This document shows, in pieces, positions 35,283 to 45,590 of a DNA stretch of 64,000 nucleotides. Every line of letters begins with the position of its first letter. The first letter of the stretch is position 1. A model generated the notes under the pieces. The model was not told the origin of the DNA, did no database searches, and was given only the letters and a program-made list of their open reading frames with translations. This stretch comes from UBA9926 sp038131595. GTDB lineage: Bacteria > Pseudomonadota > Gammaproteobacteria > Pseudomonadales > Azotimanducaceae. The stretch lies in contig JAYPPR010000003.1 in assembly GCA_038131595.1 (NCBI GenBank), positions 62,001-126,000 of the forward strand, read 5' to 3'. The position numbers and the translations under genes are program-made.

Positions 35283-35671
35283 CATCGCTCACCGAACAGA
35301 CTGAGACCGAAGTTCGGAGGGATTGAGACGCCCCTTGAATCGGATGATGGATAAGCCACCGTTACGATTATTCTGCTAGCGGCGGGGAGTATCCTCTCGC
35401 AACCCACTGATGCGCCCCCCCTGATTCCGCCAGTAATGACTGTGCGCGTTTAACCCGTCTCGGCCCGGGCCTCGAACCCACGACGCGTCAATCACTGTTA
35501 AGCAACGTGGTTAGAGAAGAATATATGAGATGGCGTTAGTATCCCGCGACATTGTTGGCTGGCGCTGTGGATCAATTGCCTCCGATGGGACAATAGTGAT
35601 GTGCCTTGCCACCATAGAAAGACCTATACTCCCTGTGAGCATTGATTAGTAAGAGAAAAGTGGGAGAAGAG
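35283..35671. other. Intergenic region without a gene
   Basis: About 390 bases. A T-arm-like word (CCTCGAACCCACGAC near 35472) is present but no tRNA cloverleaf can be drawn on either strand. AGTGGGAGAAGAG just ahead of 35672 is the ribosome-binding site of the sulfotransferase gene. Confidence 0.5.
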
Positions 35672-36544
35672 ATGGAACGACGGCGAGCAGGCAGTATGGA
35701 GGAGCTGGCGCAAATACAGGGCCGGATGTTTGATGCTGAGGGGGTGTTAGCCAGTATCAAGAGTTACGAGCCTAGGCCCAGTGATGTCGTCATTTCTCCT
35801 TATGGGAAGTCGGGCACCACCTGGACGCAGCAGATATTCCACACATTAAGGACGCGAGGTGATATGGATTTTGATGACATATCTCGGGTCGTGCCGTGGA
35901 TCGAGATGGGTAGGCGAGTGAATATTGATCTGAACGCGGAGCAACGAGCCAACCCGCGGGGGTTTAAGAGCCACCTCGAATTTGATCAGTTACCGAAGGG
36001 GGCAAGATACATCAATGTTATTCGGAACCCGCTCGATGCTGCCTACTCGGCGTTTAAATTCATGGAGGGCTGGTTTCTTGAGGTAGGCGCTGTTGATCCT
36101 GAAACCTTCGTCCTAGCCGGCACCAAAGACGCGCGATATTTCAAGCATTTTGCCAGCTGGTGGCCGCGCCGCGAGGATGAAAATGTATTGCTGCTTTGCT
36201 TCGAACACATGAAGGCAGATCACGAGGGAACGATTCGACAAATCGCGGAGTTTGCGGGTATTGCCCTGGATGATGAATTGCTCGCAATCACGCTTGAACA
36301 CAGCTCCCTTGCCTTTATGCAAGCGCATAAGGATCGGTTTGATGACGCCATGCTGCGGGCGCGATCAGAAGAGGAGGTGCTTCCTCCTGGCAGTGACAGC
36401 GCAAAGGTGCGCGCAGGGCAAGTGGGTGAGTTCGAATTTAGTGAGGATGTGAAGCGTCGATTCGAAAGCCTTTGGACGGAGCACTTGCTGCCAGTGACCG
36501 GGTACCAGACCTACGACGATCTCATCGCTGACCTCAAGCCATAG
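35672..36544 (+). CDS. Sulfotransferase
   Basis: About 290 residues. The PAPS 5'-phosphosulfate loop is ISPYGKSGTTWTQQI and the 3'-phosphate-binding element is NVIRNPLDAAYS. The catalytic-His region FKSHLEFDQLP and ENVLLLCFEHMKAD follow. The C-terminal VRAGQVGEFEFSEDVKRRFE corresponds to the RxGxxGxW loop, with W replaced by E. It moves a sulfuryl group from PAPS to an alcohol or amine acceptor that cannot be identified. ATG 35672 with GGGAGA is preferred over a TTG at 35642. No sulfate-activation genes are in the window. Confidence 0.88.
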   Translation: MERRRAGSMEELAQIQGRMFDAEGVLASIKSYEPRPSDVVISPYGKSGTTWTQQIFHTLRTRGDMDFDDISRVVPWIEMGRRVNIDLNAEQRANPRGFKSHLEFDQLPKGARYINVIRNPLDAAYSAFKFMEGWFLEVGAVDPETFVLAGTKDARYFKHFASWWPRREDENVLLLCFEHMKADHEGTIRQIAEFAGIALDDELLAITLEHSSLAFMQAHKDRFDDAMLRARSEEEVLPPGSDSAKVRAGQVGEFEFSEDVKRRFESLWTEHLLPVTGYQTYDDLIADLKP

Positions 36545-36663
36545 CCCTTCGTCTCAATCAAAAGCATCTAGCGTGGGCGCCGTGGTGTCGATGGAGTGGG
36601 CCGTGCGCCCATCCGGTGCTCGAGCGTCCATCAAGCGACTCATGGACCTGGATTACGAGTCCG

Positions 36664-37632
36664 TCAGGTCGCAAGTTGAACGCGATTCCTTCCTGTTTGT
36701 TTCGCTTGATAAGCGGCGGCATCGGCGCGCTGCCGGAGAGAGGACAGGGCTTCATTAGCGTGGCTAAGCGCCACACCAAGGCTTGCCGATACCTTTGGGC
36801 CTTGCTCAAATTGCAGCGCTGCGATCTGCTCACGAATGGCTTCTGCTAAGCGAAGTGCGGCGGGCTCGTCCAAGCCTCGTGCTATGACCTCAAACTCCTC
36901 ACCGCCTGTGCGTGAAATAAGGTCTACCTTGTTTTGAAACACGCTGATCGCCTGGGCAATGTCGATTAACACTTGGTCTCCAAACCCGTGGCCGTAGACA
37001 TCGTTGATGTGTTTGAAGTGGTCAAGATCAATCGCAATCACAGCCACACCGCTGTTGCCCTGACCACCCGATTTTAAAAATTCAGCGAGTCGGCGCATGT
37101 GGTAGCTTCGGTTAAACAGCCTTGTCAGAGGATCCAGATTAGCGAGTCTGTTGGTATGTCGAACAAATTGAAAGACGACGAACGCCAAGAGTACCTCGCC
37201 AGAAAAAGTGAGCGCGTCCCCAACCACCCAGTAATCGGGCGATGCGCTCGGGAAGAAGAGATTCGCTGCGTCTAACAAATTGCCTACCTGGAGCGCAAAC
37301 AGCGCGAGCAACAGCGTTGATCTCGCAGCCAGGGTGACTTTCACCAAGGTGGCGCCAATGAACATCAGAAAGACTGACAGAAATGATGCTGTCTCGAATA
37401 AAACGGACAGTCCTCCCGGAGGAACGTGAATAGGATGCTCGCTCACTAGGTGGTACAGCAAATAGCCTGAGGTCGCTACATTGAAAAAAATGAGCACCAA
37501 CGCACGATCTGGCCGTGCCAGTTTGATCTGCAAAGAAGGACTTGATGCCTCGGCGTTCAAAAGAAAGAGGGCCTCCGCGGCTCGTATTGTGAGAAAATAA
37601 CAGGACGCGGGCGCTTGCCCGAATCGATGCAC
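36664..37632 (-). CDS. Membrane diguanylate cyclase (GGEEF)
   Basis: N-terminal half: five or six hydrophobic segments (about 44-64, 78-100, 108-128, 140-165), so an integral-membrane sensor. C-terminal GGDEF domain (about 165-320): DPLTRLFNRSY, AVIAIDLDHFKHINDVYGHGFGDQVL, active-site RTGGEEFEVI, and SASLGVAL. Both metal Asp residues are present, so c-di-GMP synthesis is predicted. No RxxD inhibitory site is visible before GGEEF. The GTG start at 37632 is the farthest upstream; a TTG near 37560 after GGAGG is an alternative. It could oppose the EAL phosphodiesterase at 19-21 kb. Confidence 0.9.
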   Translation of the reverse strand: MHRFGQAPASCYFLTIRAAEALFLLNAEASSPSLQIKLARPDRALVLIFFNVATSGYLLYHLVSEHPIHVPPGGLSVLFETASFLSVFLMFIGATLVKVTLAARSTLLLALFALQVGNLLDAANLFFPSASPDYWVVGDALTFSGEVLLAFVVFQFVRHTNRLANLDPLTRLFNRSYHMRRLAEFLKSGGQGNSGVAVIAIDLDHFKHINDVYGHGFGDQVLIDIAQAISVFQNKVDLISRTGGEEFEVIARGLDEPAALRLAEAIREQIAALQFEQGPKVSASLGVALSHANEALSSLRQRADAAAYQAKQTGRNRVQLAT

Positions 37633-37750
37633 TACGTTCGTAAGATGGTAGCAAACTCAGATTGTGAGCCCAAATGCGAGATTGGCGTGCTGAAGTGCTC
37701 TGCGGTCGCATCTTTTTTGCGTGCGGTTAATTGGTCTAGCTAAGTGCGGT

Positions 37751-37793
37751 CGACGAAAGAAGATGAAAGAAGACTAAAGAAGACCAAAGAAGA
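37751..37793. repeat. Four tandem 10-bp purine-rich units (AGA-YN-AAAGA type)
   Basis: Copies at 37751, 37761, 37771 and 37781 differ at two or three positions. They sit about 40 bases ahead of the chosen start of the next gene, or inside its N-terminus if an upstream GTG at 37744 is used (then encoding KEDERRLKKTKEE). Confidence 0.75.
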
Positions 37794-37833
37794 AGGTGCA
37801 ACTTGTCAAAATCGTGTGGAGAGATTGGTAGCC

Positions 37834-38250
37834 ATGGCGCAAGAAACTGAGCTCGACGAGGCCTATCGCACGGCCGAGTACTATATCGAGGACGACCCGC
37901 CCATTCGATTTGAGATTGATCAACCGCACCAGGGATTGGCGTTGTTATTGATGAGCTTTGATGTCGAGCAAGCGGTTTGGATAACGGCCTACAATCCAGG
38001 CAGTCAGCCTCACAGTGAAGACGATAATTTGACCAACCAAATGCAGCTGCTGGAGCGTATAGAAACCATGCGGTTGAACTATTTCGTTGGGCACAGCTGC
38101 GACGCGGCGGGAGACTGGTTTGAGCCAGGCTATTTAGTGCTCGGAATGGACGAAACGGTGGGGATTGAACTAGGTCGTGAGTTTGGGCAGCACGCGGTGG
38201 TGTTCATCCTGCCAGGCGGCGAGCCTAAACTTCGGCGGATAACCAACTGA
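37834..38250 (+). CDS. DUF3293-like protein
   Basis: 138 residues from ATG 37834. VWITAYNPGSQPHSEDDNLTNQ (a W-x-T-A-x-N-P-x-S pattern split here), FEPGYLVLGM and a C-terminal FGQHAVVFI match the small uncharacterised DUF3293 family, which has no assigned activity. The frame is open from a GTG at 37744, which would add a 30-residue charged repeat-derived extension. The ATG was chosen because homology-like sequence begins after it. Confidence 0.75.
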   Translation: MAQETELDEAYRTAEYYIEDDPPIRFEIDQPHQGLALLLMSFDVEQAVWITAYNPGSQPHSEDDNLTNQMQLLERIETMRLNYFVGHSCDAAGDWFEPGYLVLGMDETVGIELGREFGQHAVVFILPGGEPKLRRITN

Positions 38251-38557
38251 GATAGGGCGGCGGGGCCAAAGATTTGGGGTTAGGCCCCAATGGTAGGGCC
38301 CAACGTGAGGTCCAAAGAGGAATCGCAGCAATAAGGGTTAGATGACTAGGCGGGTGCTAGGTCGCCGTGGACCGACGAAAGCGCGTTTTAGGCGCAAACT
38401 CGAGGGCTAGTCTTTAAACCTTAAAATCGCATCAAACAAGCCTTGTTATGGATAGGTACGGATAGGCTGGATAGGTGCATGGATAGGTGCGTAGGTGCAT
38501 GGAGGTCACAGGAGGGGGGAGTGAACATTAACCAGACTATTGATGGATTGAGTGAGC
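38251..38557. other. Intergenic region upstream of the RND operon
   Basis: About 300 bases with no gene. 38450-38504 is a degenerate tandem repeat (next entry). The AGGAGGGGGGAG at 38510-38521 resembles a ribosome-binding site, but it is about 37 bases from the adaptor start and serves no visible frame. Confidence 0.5.
38450..38504. repeat. Degenerate tandem repeat GGATAGGTGCAT
   Basis: Five or six copies of 9-12 bp: GGATAGGTAC, GGATAGGCT, GGATAGGTGCAT, GGATAGGTGC, GTAGGTGCAT. They end about 54 bases ahead of the RND adaptor start, which is within promoter distance. Confidence 0.75.
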
Positions 38558-39706
38558 ATGATTAGACGAATTGGCCTGCCGATCGCGATCATTGTTGTTG
38601 GTTTTGGACTCGCTGCAGCACTCCTTAAAACAGGACCATCCATTACGCCTCAATCCCCGGTCGCCAAACCGCCGCTCGTGCGGGCGTTGACGGTTCAGCC
38701 TGCTGATTTCGAGTTTGAGGCAACCGCGAGGGGCACAGTCATGCCGCGCAGCGAGACGGACCTTATCGCTGAAGTCTCGGGTCGAGTTGTTGAGCTATCG
38801 CAGTCGTTAGTGACTGGCGGATTCTTTAAAGAAGACGACGTGCTGCTTCGAATCGATCCGCTTGACTATGAAATTGCGCTAGAGCAGGCGAGCGCCCAAG
38901 TGCAGCGAGCCGTAAGTGAGCTCGCGACTGCACGAAAAAATTACGAACGGCAGCGCAACTTATCGAAACGTCAGTCCACCAGCGAATCTCTCGAGGACGA
39001 TGCGCGAAACAGGCTGCAGATTGCTGAGGCCGCGCAGCGAGAGGCGAAAGCGCGACTCGCAATAGCTGAGCGCGACCTTGAGCGCACGGTGGTCAAGGCG
39101 CCATATGACGGGCGCGTGCGCACCGAACAAGTGGACCTTGGGCAATTCCTGAATCGGGGCTCTCGATTGGCGAAGCTTTATGCCATTGATGCGGCTGAAG
39201 TCAGGCTGCCAATCAAGGACGATGAACTCGCTTTTCTTAACATCTCGCTCCGTGATGGCAGTGCTTGGCAAAAGCGTCCGAGCGTCTCGCTATCTGCCGA
39301 ATTTGCGGGTGCCGTCCATCGCTGGAGCGGGGAAATTGTGCGGACAGAGGGGGAGCTCGACCCCAAGACGCGCATGATTCAGCTTGTCGCCAGCGTCGCT
39401 GACCCTTATCGGGAGGGGACAACTCCCTTGCCAGTGGGGCTCTTTGTTGATGCCGTTATCACAGGGGGTGTGCAACCTAATATTGTGAGATTGCCAAGAG
39501 TGGCCATGGTGTCGCCCAGCGAAGTCTACATTGTTGACTCATCTGACCGCCTCGTCCGTCGTACGGTCACTGTTTTGCGATCCCAGGGAGATTTCGTTTA
39601 CATCAACGACGGACTGCTTGCAGGCGATAGGGTCTGTCTTTCAAGACTCGCCACGGCGATGCCGGGTATGAAAGTTCGGGTAGAGAATACTGAGGAGGTG
39701 AGTTGA
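38558..39706 (+). CDS. RND efflux periplasmic adaptor (MFP/HlyD family)
   Basis: 382 residues. N-terminal membrane anchor IAIIVVGFGLAAALL (11-25). Lipoyl half-motifs GTVMPRSETDLIAEVSGRV (split: residues about 65-83) and APYDGRVRTEQVDLGQFL flank a coiled-coil hairpin (about 110-175) rich in Ala, Glu and Arg. Beta-barrel and membrane-proximal domains follow. It links an inner-membrane RND pump to an outer-membrane channel. The next gene is the pump, overlapping by one base (TGATG). A GTG two codons earlier is an alternative start. No TolC-like gene adjoins. Confidence 0.92.
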   Translation: MIRRIGLPIAIIVVGFGLAAALLKTGPSITPQSPVAKPPLVRALTVQPADFEFEATARGTVMPRSETDLIAEVSGRVVELSQSLVTGGFFKEDDVLLRIDPLDYEIALEQASAQVQRAVSELATARKNYERQRNLSKRQSTSESLEDDARNRLQIAEAAQREAKARLAIAERDLERTVVKAPYDGRVRTEQVDLGQFLNRGSRLAKLYAIDAAEVRLPIKDDELAFLNISLRDGSAWQKRPSVSLSAEFAGAVHRWSGEIVRTEGELDPKTRMIQLVASVADPYREGTTPLPVGLFVDAVITGGVQPNIVRLPRVAMVSPSEVYIVDSSDRLVRRTVTVLRSQGDFVYINDGLLAGDRVCLSRLATAMPGMKVRVENTEEVS

Positions 39707-42700
39707 TGCCTCGGCTCATTGCCTGGTTCGCAACGAATCACATCGCAGCAAATCTCTTACTGATACTCATTGTATTAGCGGGGTTGTCGGCCGTACTCAC
39801 CATGCCTCAGAAGTCCTTTCCGGACATTGATGTGCCTATCATTTCCGTCAGTATTCCCTACTTGGGCGCTGCGCCTGAAGAGGTTGAGCAGGGCGTTTGT
39901 ATTCGAGTTGAAGAAGAGCTCGATGGTGTGGAGGGGGTGAAGGAAATCCGTTCCGTGGCCAATGAAAGTCTCTGTTCGGTGACGGTTGAGCTGTTTGAGG
40001 ATGCGGATGAATCGCGAGCACTTGATGATGTTAAAAATCGGATTGACGCATTAGATACGCTGCCCGAGGAAACAGAGCAGCCCATCATCAACCTCGCGAC
40101 GAGTATTAGGCCGGTGATCGATCTTGCGATCACGGGTCCTGATGACGAGCGAACACTCAAGGTCTTAGGCCAGCGTGTGCGGGATGAAATTGCCGCATTA
40201 CCGGGGATCACTCAGGTGTCACTCGTCAATACGCGTCCCTATGAAATTTCTATCGAAGTATCTGAATCGGATTTACAGCGCTTTGGCTTGACGTTCTCGC
40301 AGGTGGCAGAGGCGGTTCGCGCGCGAGCCATTGACCTTCCTGGCGGCGCTATCAAGACCGAGGATGGTGAAATTCTGCTGAGAACCAAAGGGCAAGTGTA
40401 TTGGGGCGAAGAATATGAACGGTTGGTCCTACTATCCCGCCCCGACGGGAGTCTCGTCTATCTGAGTGATGTTGCGAGGGTGGTTGATGGCTTCGAGGAT
40501 ACGGATCAATCGCTTCGGTTCGACGGTCAGCCAGCCGCCATAATCCGCGTTTCTAGAATCGGTAGCGAAGATATTCTCGCGATTACGGGCGCGGTGATGG
40601 CCTACCTTGATACGTCGGCCCAGGCCCTTCCTGAGGGCGTCAAGCTCACGGTCTGGAATGACAACTCGCGACTCCTAGAGGACCGTCTGGCAACTTTGCT
40701 AGATAGCGCTCGTCAGGGTTTTTTGATGGTACTGCTTCTCCTTGCTCTGTTCTTAAGGCCAGTGTTGGCCTTTTGGGTGAGTGTGGGTGTGCCTGTCGCT
40801 TTCATGGGAGCGCTCTATCTGACCAACTATGTTGGTCTCTCCATCGATGGCATCTCTTTATTTGGGTTTATCCTAGTGCTCGGCATTATGGTGGATGATG
40901 CCATTGTCGTTGGTGAGAGTGTGCACTCCCGCCAGAGGGAAGGGGGCACTCCACTCATAGGATCCATCGAGGGGACTCAGCGAATTACTATTCCTGTGAT
41001 CTTTGGTGTACTGACCACCATTTGTACGTTCCTGCCCATGCTCCAAGGCGTTGGCTCGTCGGGTCAAATTGGTGCGGTCATCGCCACCGTGGTGATCTGC
41101 TGTTTGATCTTCTCACTCATTGAGTCCCAATTGATCTTGCCGGCGCATCTGGGCAACAAACAGACTAAGACAGCGAAAGGCGAGGTTTATCTGCTGCTGG
41201 TGCCGTTGATGGTCATCGTGCTTTTGCAATTCTCATGGAGTACGTCCAGTTTTGTTGGCCTCGCGATCGCGCTGATGACGGTTGTCTATGCATTAGACCG
41301 GTTGGGTCTAACGGATGACCCGGCTAAGCGACTCATTGCGGCTCAATCCCGCTTTTCGGCGAGCGTTGAGGCGCTGATCGATGGTCCATTCAGGCGCATT
41401 GTTCAGCGGGCGACCCAGGCAAGATACACAACCCTCGCGATGGCGTTCGCGTTCTTTCTATCTGGGGTCGCCGTCTTCGGCAGTGGCCGTTTGCCGTTTT
41501 CGTTCTTTCCACCCCTTGCAGCAGACCAGGTCATTGCGCAGTTGACGATGCCGCTTGGAACGTCGTCAGAGATAACAGAGCAGGCGGTTCGCCACCTGGA
41601 ACGCACAGGCGAAGCCATTCGCGATGAACTGAACGAGCAATATGGAGCGGCGCCACCTGTGACCCATATCCTGGCGTCAGTTGGGGGAAGTCAGGGCGGC
41701 GGCTTAGGTCCGCCGGGCAGCGGCGGCGGTGGTGCGAGTGGCGGGCATATGGGAGAGGTGACACTCCAGCTCACACCGAGTCAATCGAGAACCATCAGCA
41801 CCAAGGAGGTGGCTGCTCTTTGGCGGGAGCGTTCCGGATCGATTGCTGGCGCGGTGGAGCTGAAGTTCAATAGTTCCCTATTCTCTGTAGGTAACGCGAT
41901 TGATATTCAACTCGCAGGCAATGATGTGGATGAATTGCGCGAGGTGGCTGCCGGGTTGCGTGCGGAACTAGCGCGTTATCCAGGCGTGATAGACATCACT
42001 GACTCCTTTCGATCAGGCAAACAAGAGCTCAAGCTGAAAATGACGCCAGAGGGTGAGGCGCTTGGACTATCGCTCGGCGCGCTTGCTCAGCAGGTGCGGC
42101 AGGCGTTTTATGGTGAAGAAGCGCAGCGCATTCAGCGCGGACGAGACGACGTAAGAGTGATGGTTCGATATACCGAAGCCGAGCGAGAGTCGCTAGCCAG
42201 TCTTGATGATATGCGAGTCAGGACGAGAGAGGGATCTGAAGTGCCTTTTCGGACGGTCGCGAATGCGTCGCTAGGACAAGGCTATTCCAGTATCAAGCGA
42301 GCGGACCGCAAGCGAGTGGTGAATGTGACTGCCGACGTTGATCGAACGCAAATTACCGCCGATGAGGTAGTGGGGGATCTGTCACGATCTTATTTCCCGG
42401 TTATTCGGGCGGAGCACCCGCGCGTCAGTTTGAGTCTTGAGGGCGAGCAGCGGCAAAGTGGAGAGTATCTAGTCAGCTTGGTGTTTCCCTTCTTGATTGC
42501 GCTTTTTGCGATTTATGCCTTGTTAGCCATTCCCGCTCAGGTCCTATGTGAAACCCTTTATTATCATGAGTGTGATTCCGTTCGCTTTTATTGGCGCCAT
42601 TTGGGGACACCAAATCATGAAGTTGGCGGGGCTTGTGAGTGGACTCGCCATGATGTCAATTCTCGGCATGATCGCCGCGGCTGGCGTGGTGGTGAACAGT

Positions 42701-43033
42701 TCACTTATTTTGGTTTACGCCATCAATCAGCGTAGGGATGCGGGTAGCACGATGGCCGATGCAGTGGTGGATGCAGCGACGTCTCGATGCCGACCGATTG
42801 TGCTGACGTCGATGACCACGTTCGTCGGCCTCATGCCCCTCATGTTTAACACCAGCGTGCAAGCTCAGTTTCTGGTCCCTATGGCCGTGTCCCTCTCTTT
42901 TGGGGTGTTGTTCGCCACTGTGATTACACTCCTTGTTGTCCCGTCGATTTATCTCTTCTTTGAGGACCTGTTTGCTCTGCGGGATCGAATGGCAGGGGAT
43001 AGTAGAAAAGCGTCGATACAAAACGCGATGTGA
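39706..43033 (+). CDS. RND family efflux permease, interrupted by a one-base frameshift near 42533
   Basis: Inner-membrane proton-driven exporter, about 1109 residues if repaired. Signatures: HIAANLLLILIVLAGL (TM1), FPDIDVPIISVSIPYLGAAPEEVE, the TM4 proton-relay region ILVLGIMVDDAIVVGES (Asp-Asp) and a Gly-rich insert GSQGGGLGPPGSGGGGASGG (about 660-680). The continuous frame stops at 42735 after going out of register. Removing one C at 42532-42534 gives IPLRSYVKPFIIMSVIPFAF and continues through the last TM helices to 43033. ATG 39706 has GGAGG upstream. Pairs with the preceding adaptor. Likely a sequence error; otherwise the pump lacks its last four helices. Confidence 0.88.
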
Positions 43034-43040
43034 GGTCAGT

Positions 43041-44069
43041 ATGCCTATCCATCCATTTACACCACCCAAGGGCAGGCTCGACACCCTGGATATCACGTCG
43101 AGCCAGCTTCGGAATGTGCTCGGTGATCCGGAGACCCGCCGTGTTGCTATCTACGTTTCAGAGCGGTGCAGTCTCGGGGGTGACCGCTATCCGCTCTTTG
43201 TCGATCTCGCTGCTTTCACAAATTCCAGTCTGGGTCATTTGGGCTGGAAAGCATTTGCAGAAACCCTACCGCAGCGAATAGATCGGCTCGAGGAAGCGGG
43301 CTTGCTTGGCCCTGCAATCTGGGTTTTTCCTGAAACCTTTACTTCGCTGGGTGGCAACCAGTTCGTTGACTCGGACGCGATGGGGCACTGGGCCACTTGG
43401 CTTCATACTGATCTGGTGTCCGCGATCGAAGCAGGATATCCGGTAAGGCAAACAGCTTCCGCCCGAGCCCTATTTGGTAAGTCGAGTGGAGGGTTTGGCG
43501 CCCTTCATCAGGCACTCAATCACGGCGAGCATTGGGGGGCCGTTGCGTGTCACTCGGGTGATATGGGATTTGAGCTGGGTTATGCCGGTGATCTGGCCCA
43601 CGCACTTTTGTACCTAGAGCAGCAAGGTAGTGATGTTTCTGGTGCTTTGAAAAGAATCAGGTCAAAGAAAAGGCTGGGCGGTAGTGACTTTCAGTTCTTG
43701 ATGATCGCCGCGCTCTCTGCCTCCTACGATCCCGATCTCGATGAAGTGGACGGCGTATCGCTACCCGTTGATCGTTACTCTGGCGAGCGGATTCCTCAGC
43801 GTTGGAAGCGGTGGTTAGCGTTTGATCCGCTTGTCCAACTGGAACGACAAGACGCAGCGGAAAAACTACGCGCGCTCAAAGGGCTGTTTTTGGATTGCGG
43901 TCGACGCGATCAATATCACTTGCTGTACGGGGCTCGGCGATTCGCTGACCGATGCAGTGTGCTCAATATCCCCATCGAGTTCCAGGAATTCGACGATACC
44001 CACTCTGGGATTGATTATCGTTTAGATGAATCGCTGCCTTACCTGTACGCGTCAATCACTGCGGATTGA
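43041..44069 (+). CDS. Alpha/beta-fold esterase (putative esterase / enterochelin esterase-like)
   Basis: 342 residues. Nucleophile elbow FGKSSGGFGALH (Ser in KSSGG), then CHSGDMGFELGY, FLDCGRRDQYHLLYGARRF with the acidic residue, and the catalytic His in DDTHSGIDYR. This pattern belongs to the esterase D / enterochelin esterase-like group. The start is ATG 43041 after GAGGT, eight bases past the RND stop, so it is likely co-transcribed with the efflux genes. Substrate unknown. Confidence 0.85.
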   Translation: MPIHPFTPPKGRLDTLDITSSQLRNVLGDPETRRVAIYVSERCSLGGDRYPLFVDLAAFTNSSLGHLGWKAFAETLPQRIDRLEEAGLLGPAIWVFPETFTSLGGNQFVDSDAMGHWATWLHTDLVSAIEAGYPVRQTASARALFGKSSGGFGALHQALNHGEHWGAVACHSGDMGFELGYAGDLAHALLYLEQQGSDVSGALKRIRSKKRLGGSDFQFLMIAALSASYDPDLDEVDGVSLPVDRYSGERIPQRWKRWLAFDPLVQLERQDAAEKLRALKGLFLDCGRRDQYHLLYGARRFADRCSVLNIPIEFQEFDDTHSGIDYRLDESLPYLYASITAD

Positions 44070-44163
44070 AATACTCGTAAAGCGGCATTGAGCGCGCGGT
44101 CCAAAGCATCGGTTCCCGATCACTGCGCCATTGGCGCTGTACCAATGGCGCTGTTCTACCGGA

Positions 44164-44454
44164 CTAGACAGCATCCAGTAGCTGGATGGACGGTCTTCCC
44201 GCCATGTGAGGACCCATGGCAGCGCCAAGACGCTTGAAGTATTCAGACTGGTTGTGGACATCGATCGCTGCTTGGTCCGCATATTGTTCAAGCACGACAT
44301 AAGTGGTTTCGCTATCACGAGATCGATGCAACGCGTAAAAGTGATTGCCGGGTTCGTTCGCGCGAACAAGTTCTGCAAGTTCAGTAAATATCGCTTCAAA
44401 TTCAGCATTAGATCCAGGTTTGATTTCCAGCGTTGCAACAATTCCGATGGCCAT
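44164..44454 (-). CDS. Antibiotic biosynthesis monooxygenase (ABM) domain protein
   Basis: 96-residue ferredoxin-like dimeric fold: IGIVATLEIKPGSNAEFEAIF, NHFYALHRSRDSETTYVVLEQY and QAAIDVHNQSEYFKRL are the ABM/YgiN hallmarks. Members oxidise quinols or small aromatic metabolites without cofactors. ATG 44454 follows AGGAAA; upstream in-frame starts lack family-like sequence. Divergent from the epoxide hydrolase-like gene. Confidence 0.85.
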   Translation of the reverse strand: MAIGIVATLEIKPGSNAEFEAIFTELAELVRANEPGNHFYALHRSRDSETTYVVLEQYADQAAIDVHNQSEYFKRLGAAMGPHMAGRPSIQLLDAV

Positions 44455-44585
44455 GGTTGATTTCCTAAAGAGTTGAGACTCGATTCTGGCATGTCGCGTG
44501 TCGGGGTCAACTATTTGTCTCTTTTTCGTTGCGCGCATGGATGAAGAGGACTACATTCCGGGGTCGAAAAGGAGTGAAGCCGGTG

Positions 44586-45506
44586 ATGAATTTTCCAACC
44601 AGTAAGATGGTGCACTTGGGTGATGCGACGTTAGAGGTTTTCGAGGCCGGGAAGCGAGGCCGCCCTATTGTGCTATGCCATGGCTGGCCGGAGCACGCGT
44701 TTAGCTATCGACACCAGATTCCTGCGCTGGTCGATGCTGGATACCATTGCATTGTTCCTAATCAGCGAGGATATGGAGCCTCATCAAGACCTGCCGCTGT
44801 TGCTGAATACGACATTCATGCGCTAACGGGAGACCTCATCGCCCTGCTTGATGCTTTCGATTACGAAGATGCGATTTTTGTTGGTCATGATTGGGGCGCC
44901 ATCGTCGTTTGGAATCTCGCACTGCTTCACCCCAGTCGGGTGAAGGCCATTGCCAATCTGTCTGTGCCCTTCAGAGCGCGAGAGAAGTCCGATCCCGTCG
45001 CTTTTTGGGAGGAGCAGTTGGGGGACGATTTCTATATTGTTCACTTCAACCGAAAACCCGGTGTCGCAGAGGCGCTAATGGAGGCTGACGTTGAAGGGTT
45101 TCTGACCAAAATGTATCGCACCGAGCAGTGGCTTGATGCTCAGTCCAGCATGACGATGAAGTTTTGGGAGCCAACCGACGGGGTGGGTTTGCCAGGAAGG
45201 CCCATGCTAACTGCTGATGAGATGGCAGTGTTTGTCGAAGCATTTGAGCGAGGCGGTTTGGTTTCACCTTGCCACTGGTATCGTAACTTCACGCGTAATT
45301 GGGAGCGAACGAGCGGTGTTCCCCAGGCAATTTCACAGCCAACATTGATGATCTATGGAGAGTATGATTCCGTCCCTCAAGTTGATATGACGCGATTTGT
45401 GCCTCAGGCCGAGATTCACGTATTAGCCTGCGGACATTGGATCCAGCAGGAGCGACCGGCAGAGACCAACCAGTTGCTGCTCGCCTGGCTTGGCGCACTA
45501 GATTGA
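44586..45506 (+). CDS. Alpha/beta hydrolase, epoxide hydrolase-like
   Basis: 306 residues. Oxyanion motif CHGWPEHAFSYRHQIP, then NQRGYGASSRP, and the nucleophile in GHDWGAIVVWN, an Asp as in soluble epoxide hydrolases and haloalkane dehalogenases. YGEYDSVPQ precedes the catalytic His in LACGHWIQQERP. HGWPE favours epoxide hydrolase. GTG 44583 or ATG 44586 are both spaced plausibly behind AAGGAG; longer starts to 44529 are possible. Confidence 0.87.
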   Translation: MNFPTSKMVHLGDATLEVFEAGKRGRPIVLCHGWPEHAFSYRHQIPALVDAGYHCIVPNQRGYGASSRPAAVAEYDIHALTGDLIALLDAFDYEDAIFVGHDWGAIVVWNLALLHPSRVKAIANLSVPFRAREKSDPVAFWEEQLGDDFYIVHFNRKPGVAEALMEADVEGFLTKMYRTEQWLDAQSSMTMKFWEPTDGVGLPGRPMLTADEMAVFVEAFERGGLVSPCHWYRNFTRNWERTSGVPQAISQPTLMIYGEYDSVPQVDMTRFVPQAEIHVLACGHWIQQERPAETNQLLLAWLGALD

Positions 45507-45590
45507 GTTCGAAAATCTCATAGACGGCGCTCATGAGATAGAGAGACGCTTAGTCATCAAGACATCCCGCAAAAGAAGGAGCGGCTAGCG

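Noticed and set aside
35440..35520. tRNA-like T-arm (CCTCGAACCCACGAC) on the minus strand
   Set aside because: No matching anticodon or acceptor stems could be drawn; the T stem itself has a mismatch.
36573..36849. Small plus-strand frames after the sulfotransferase
   Set aside because: They are antisense to the C-terminus of the GGEEF cyclase and have no support of their own.
39706..42735. RND permease and a separate small membrane protein (42548-43033) as two genes
   Set aside because: The second frame begins mid-helix and completes the permease exactly after removing one base, so they are one gene.
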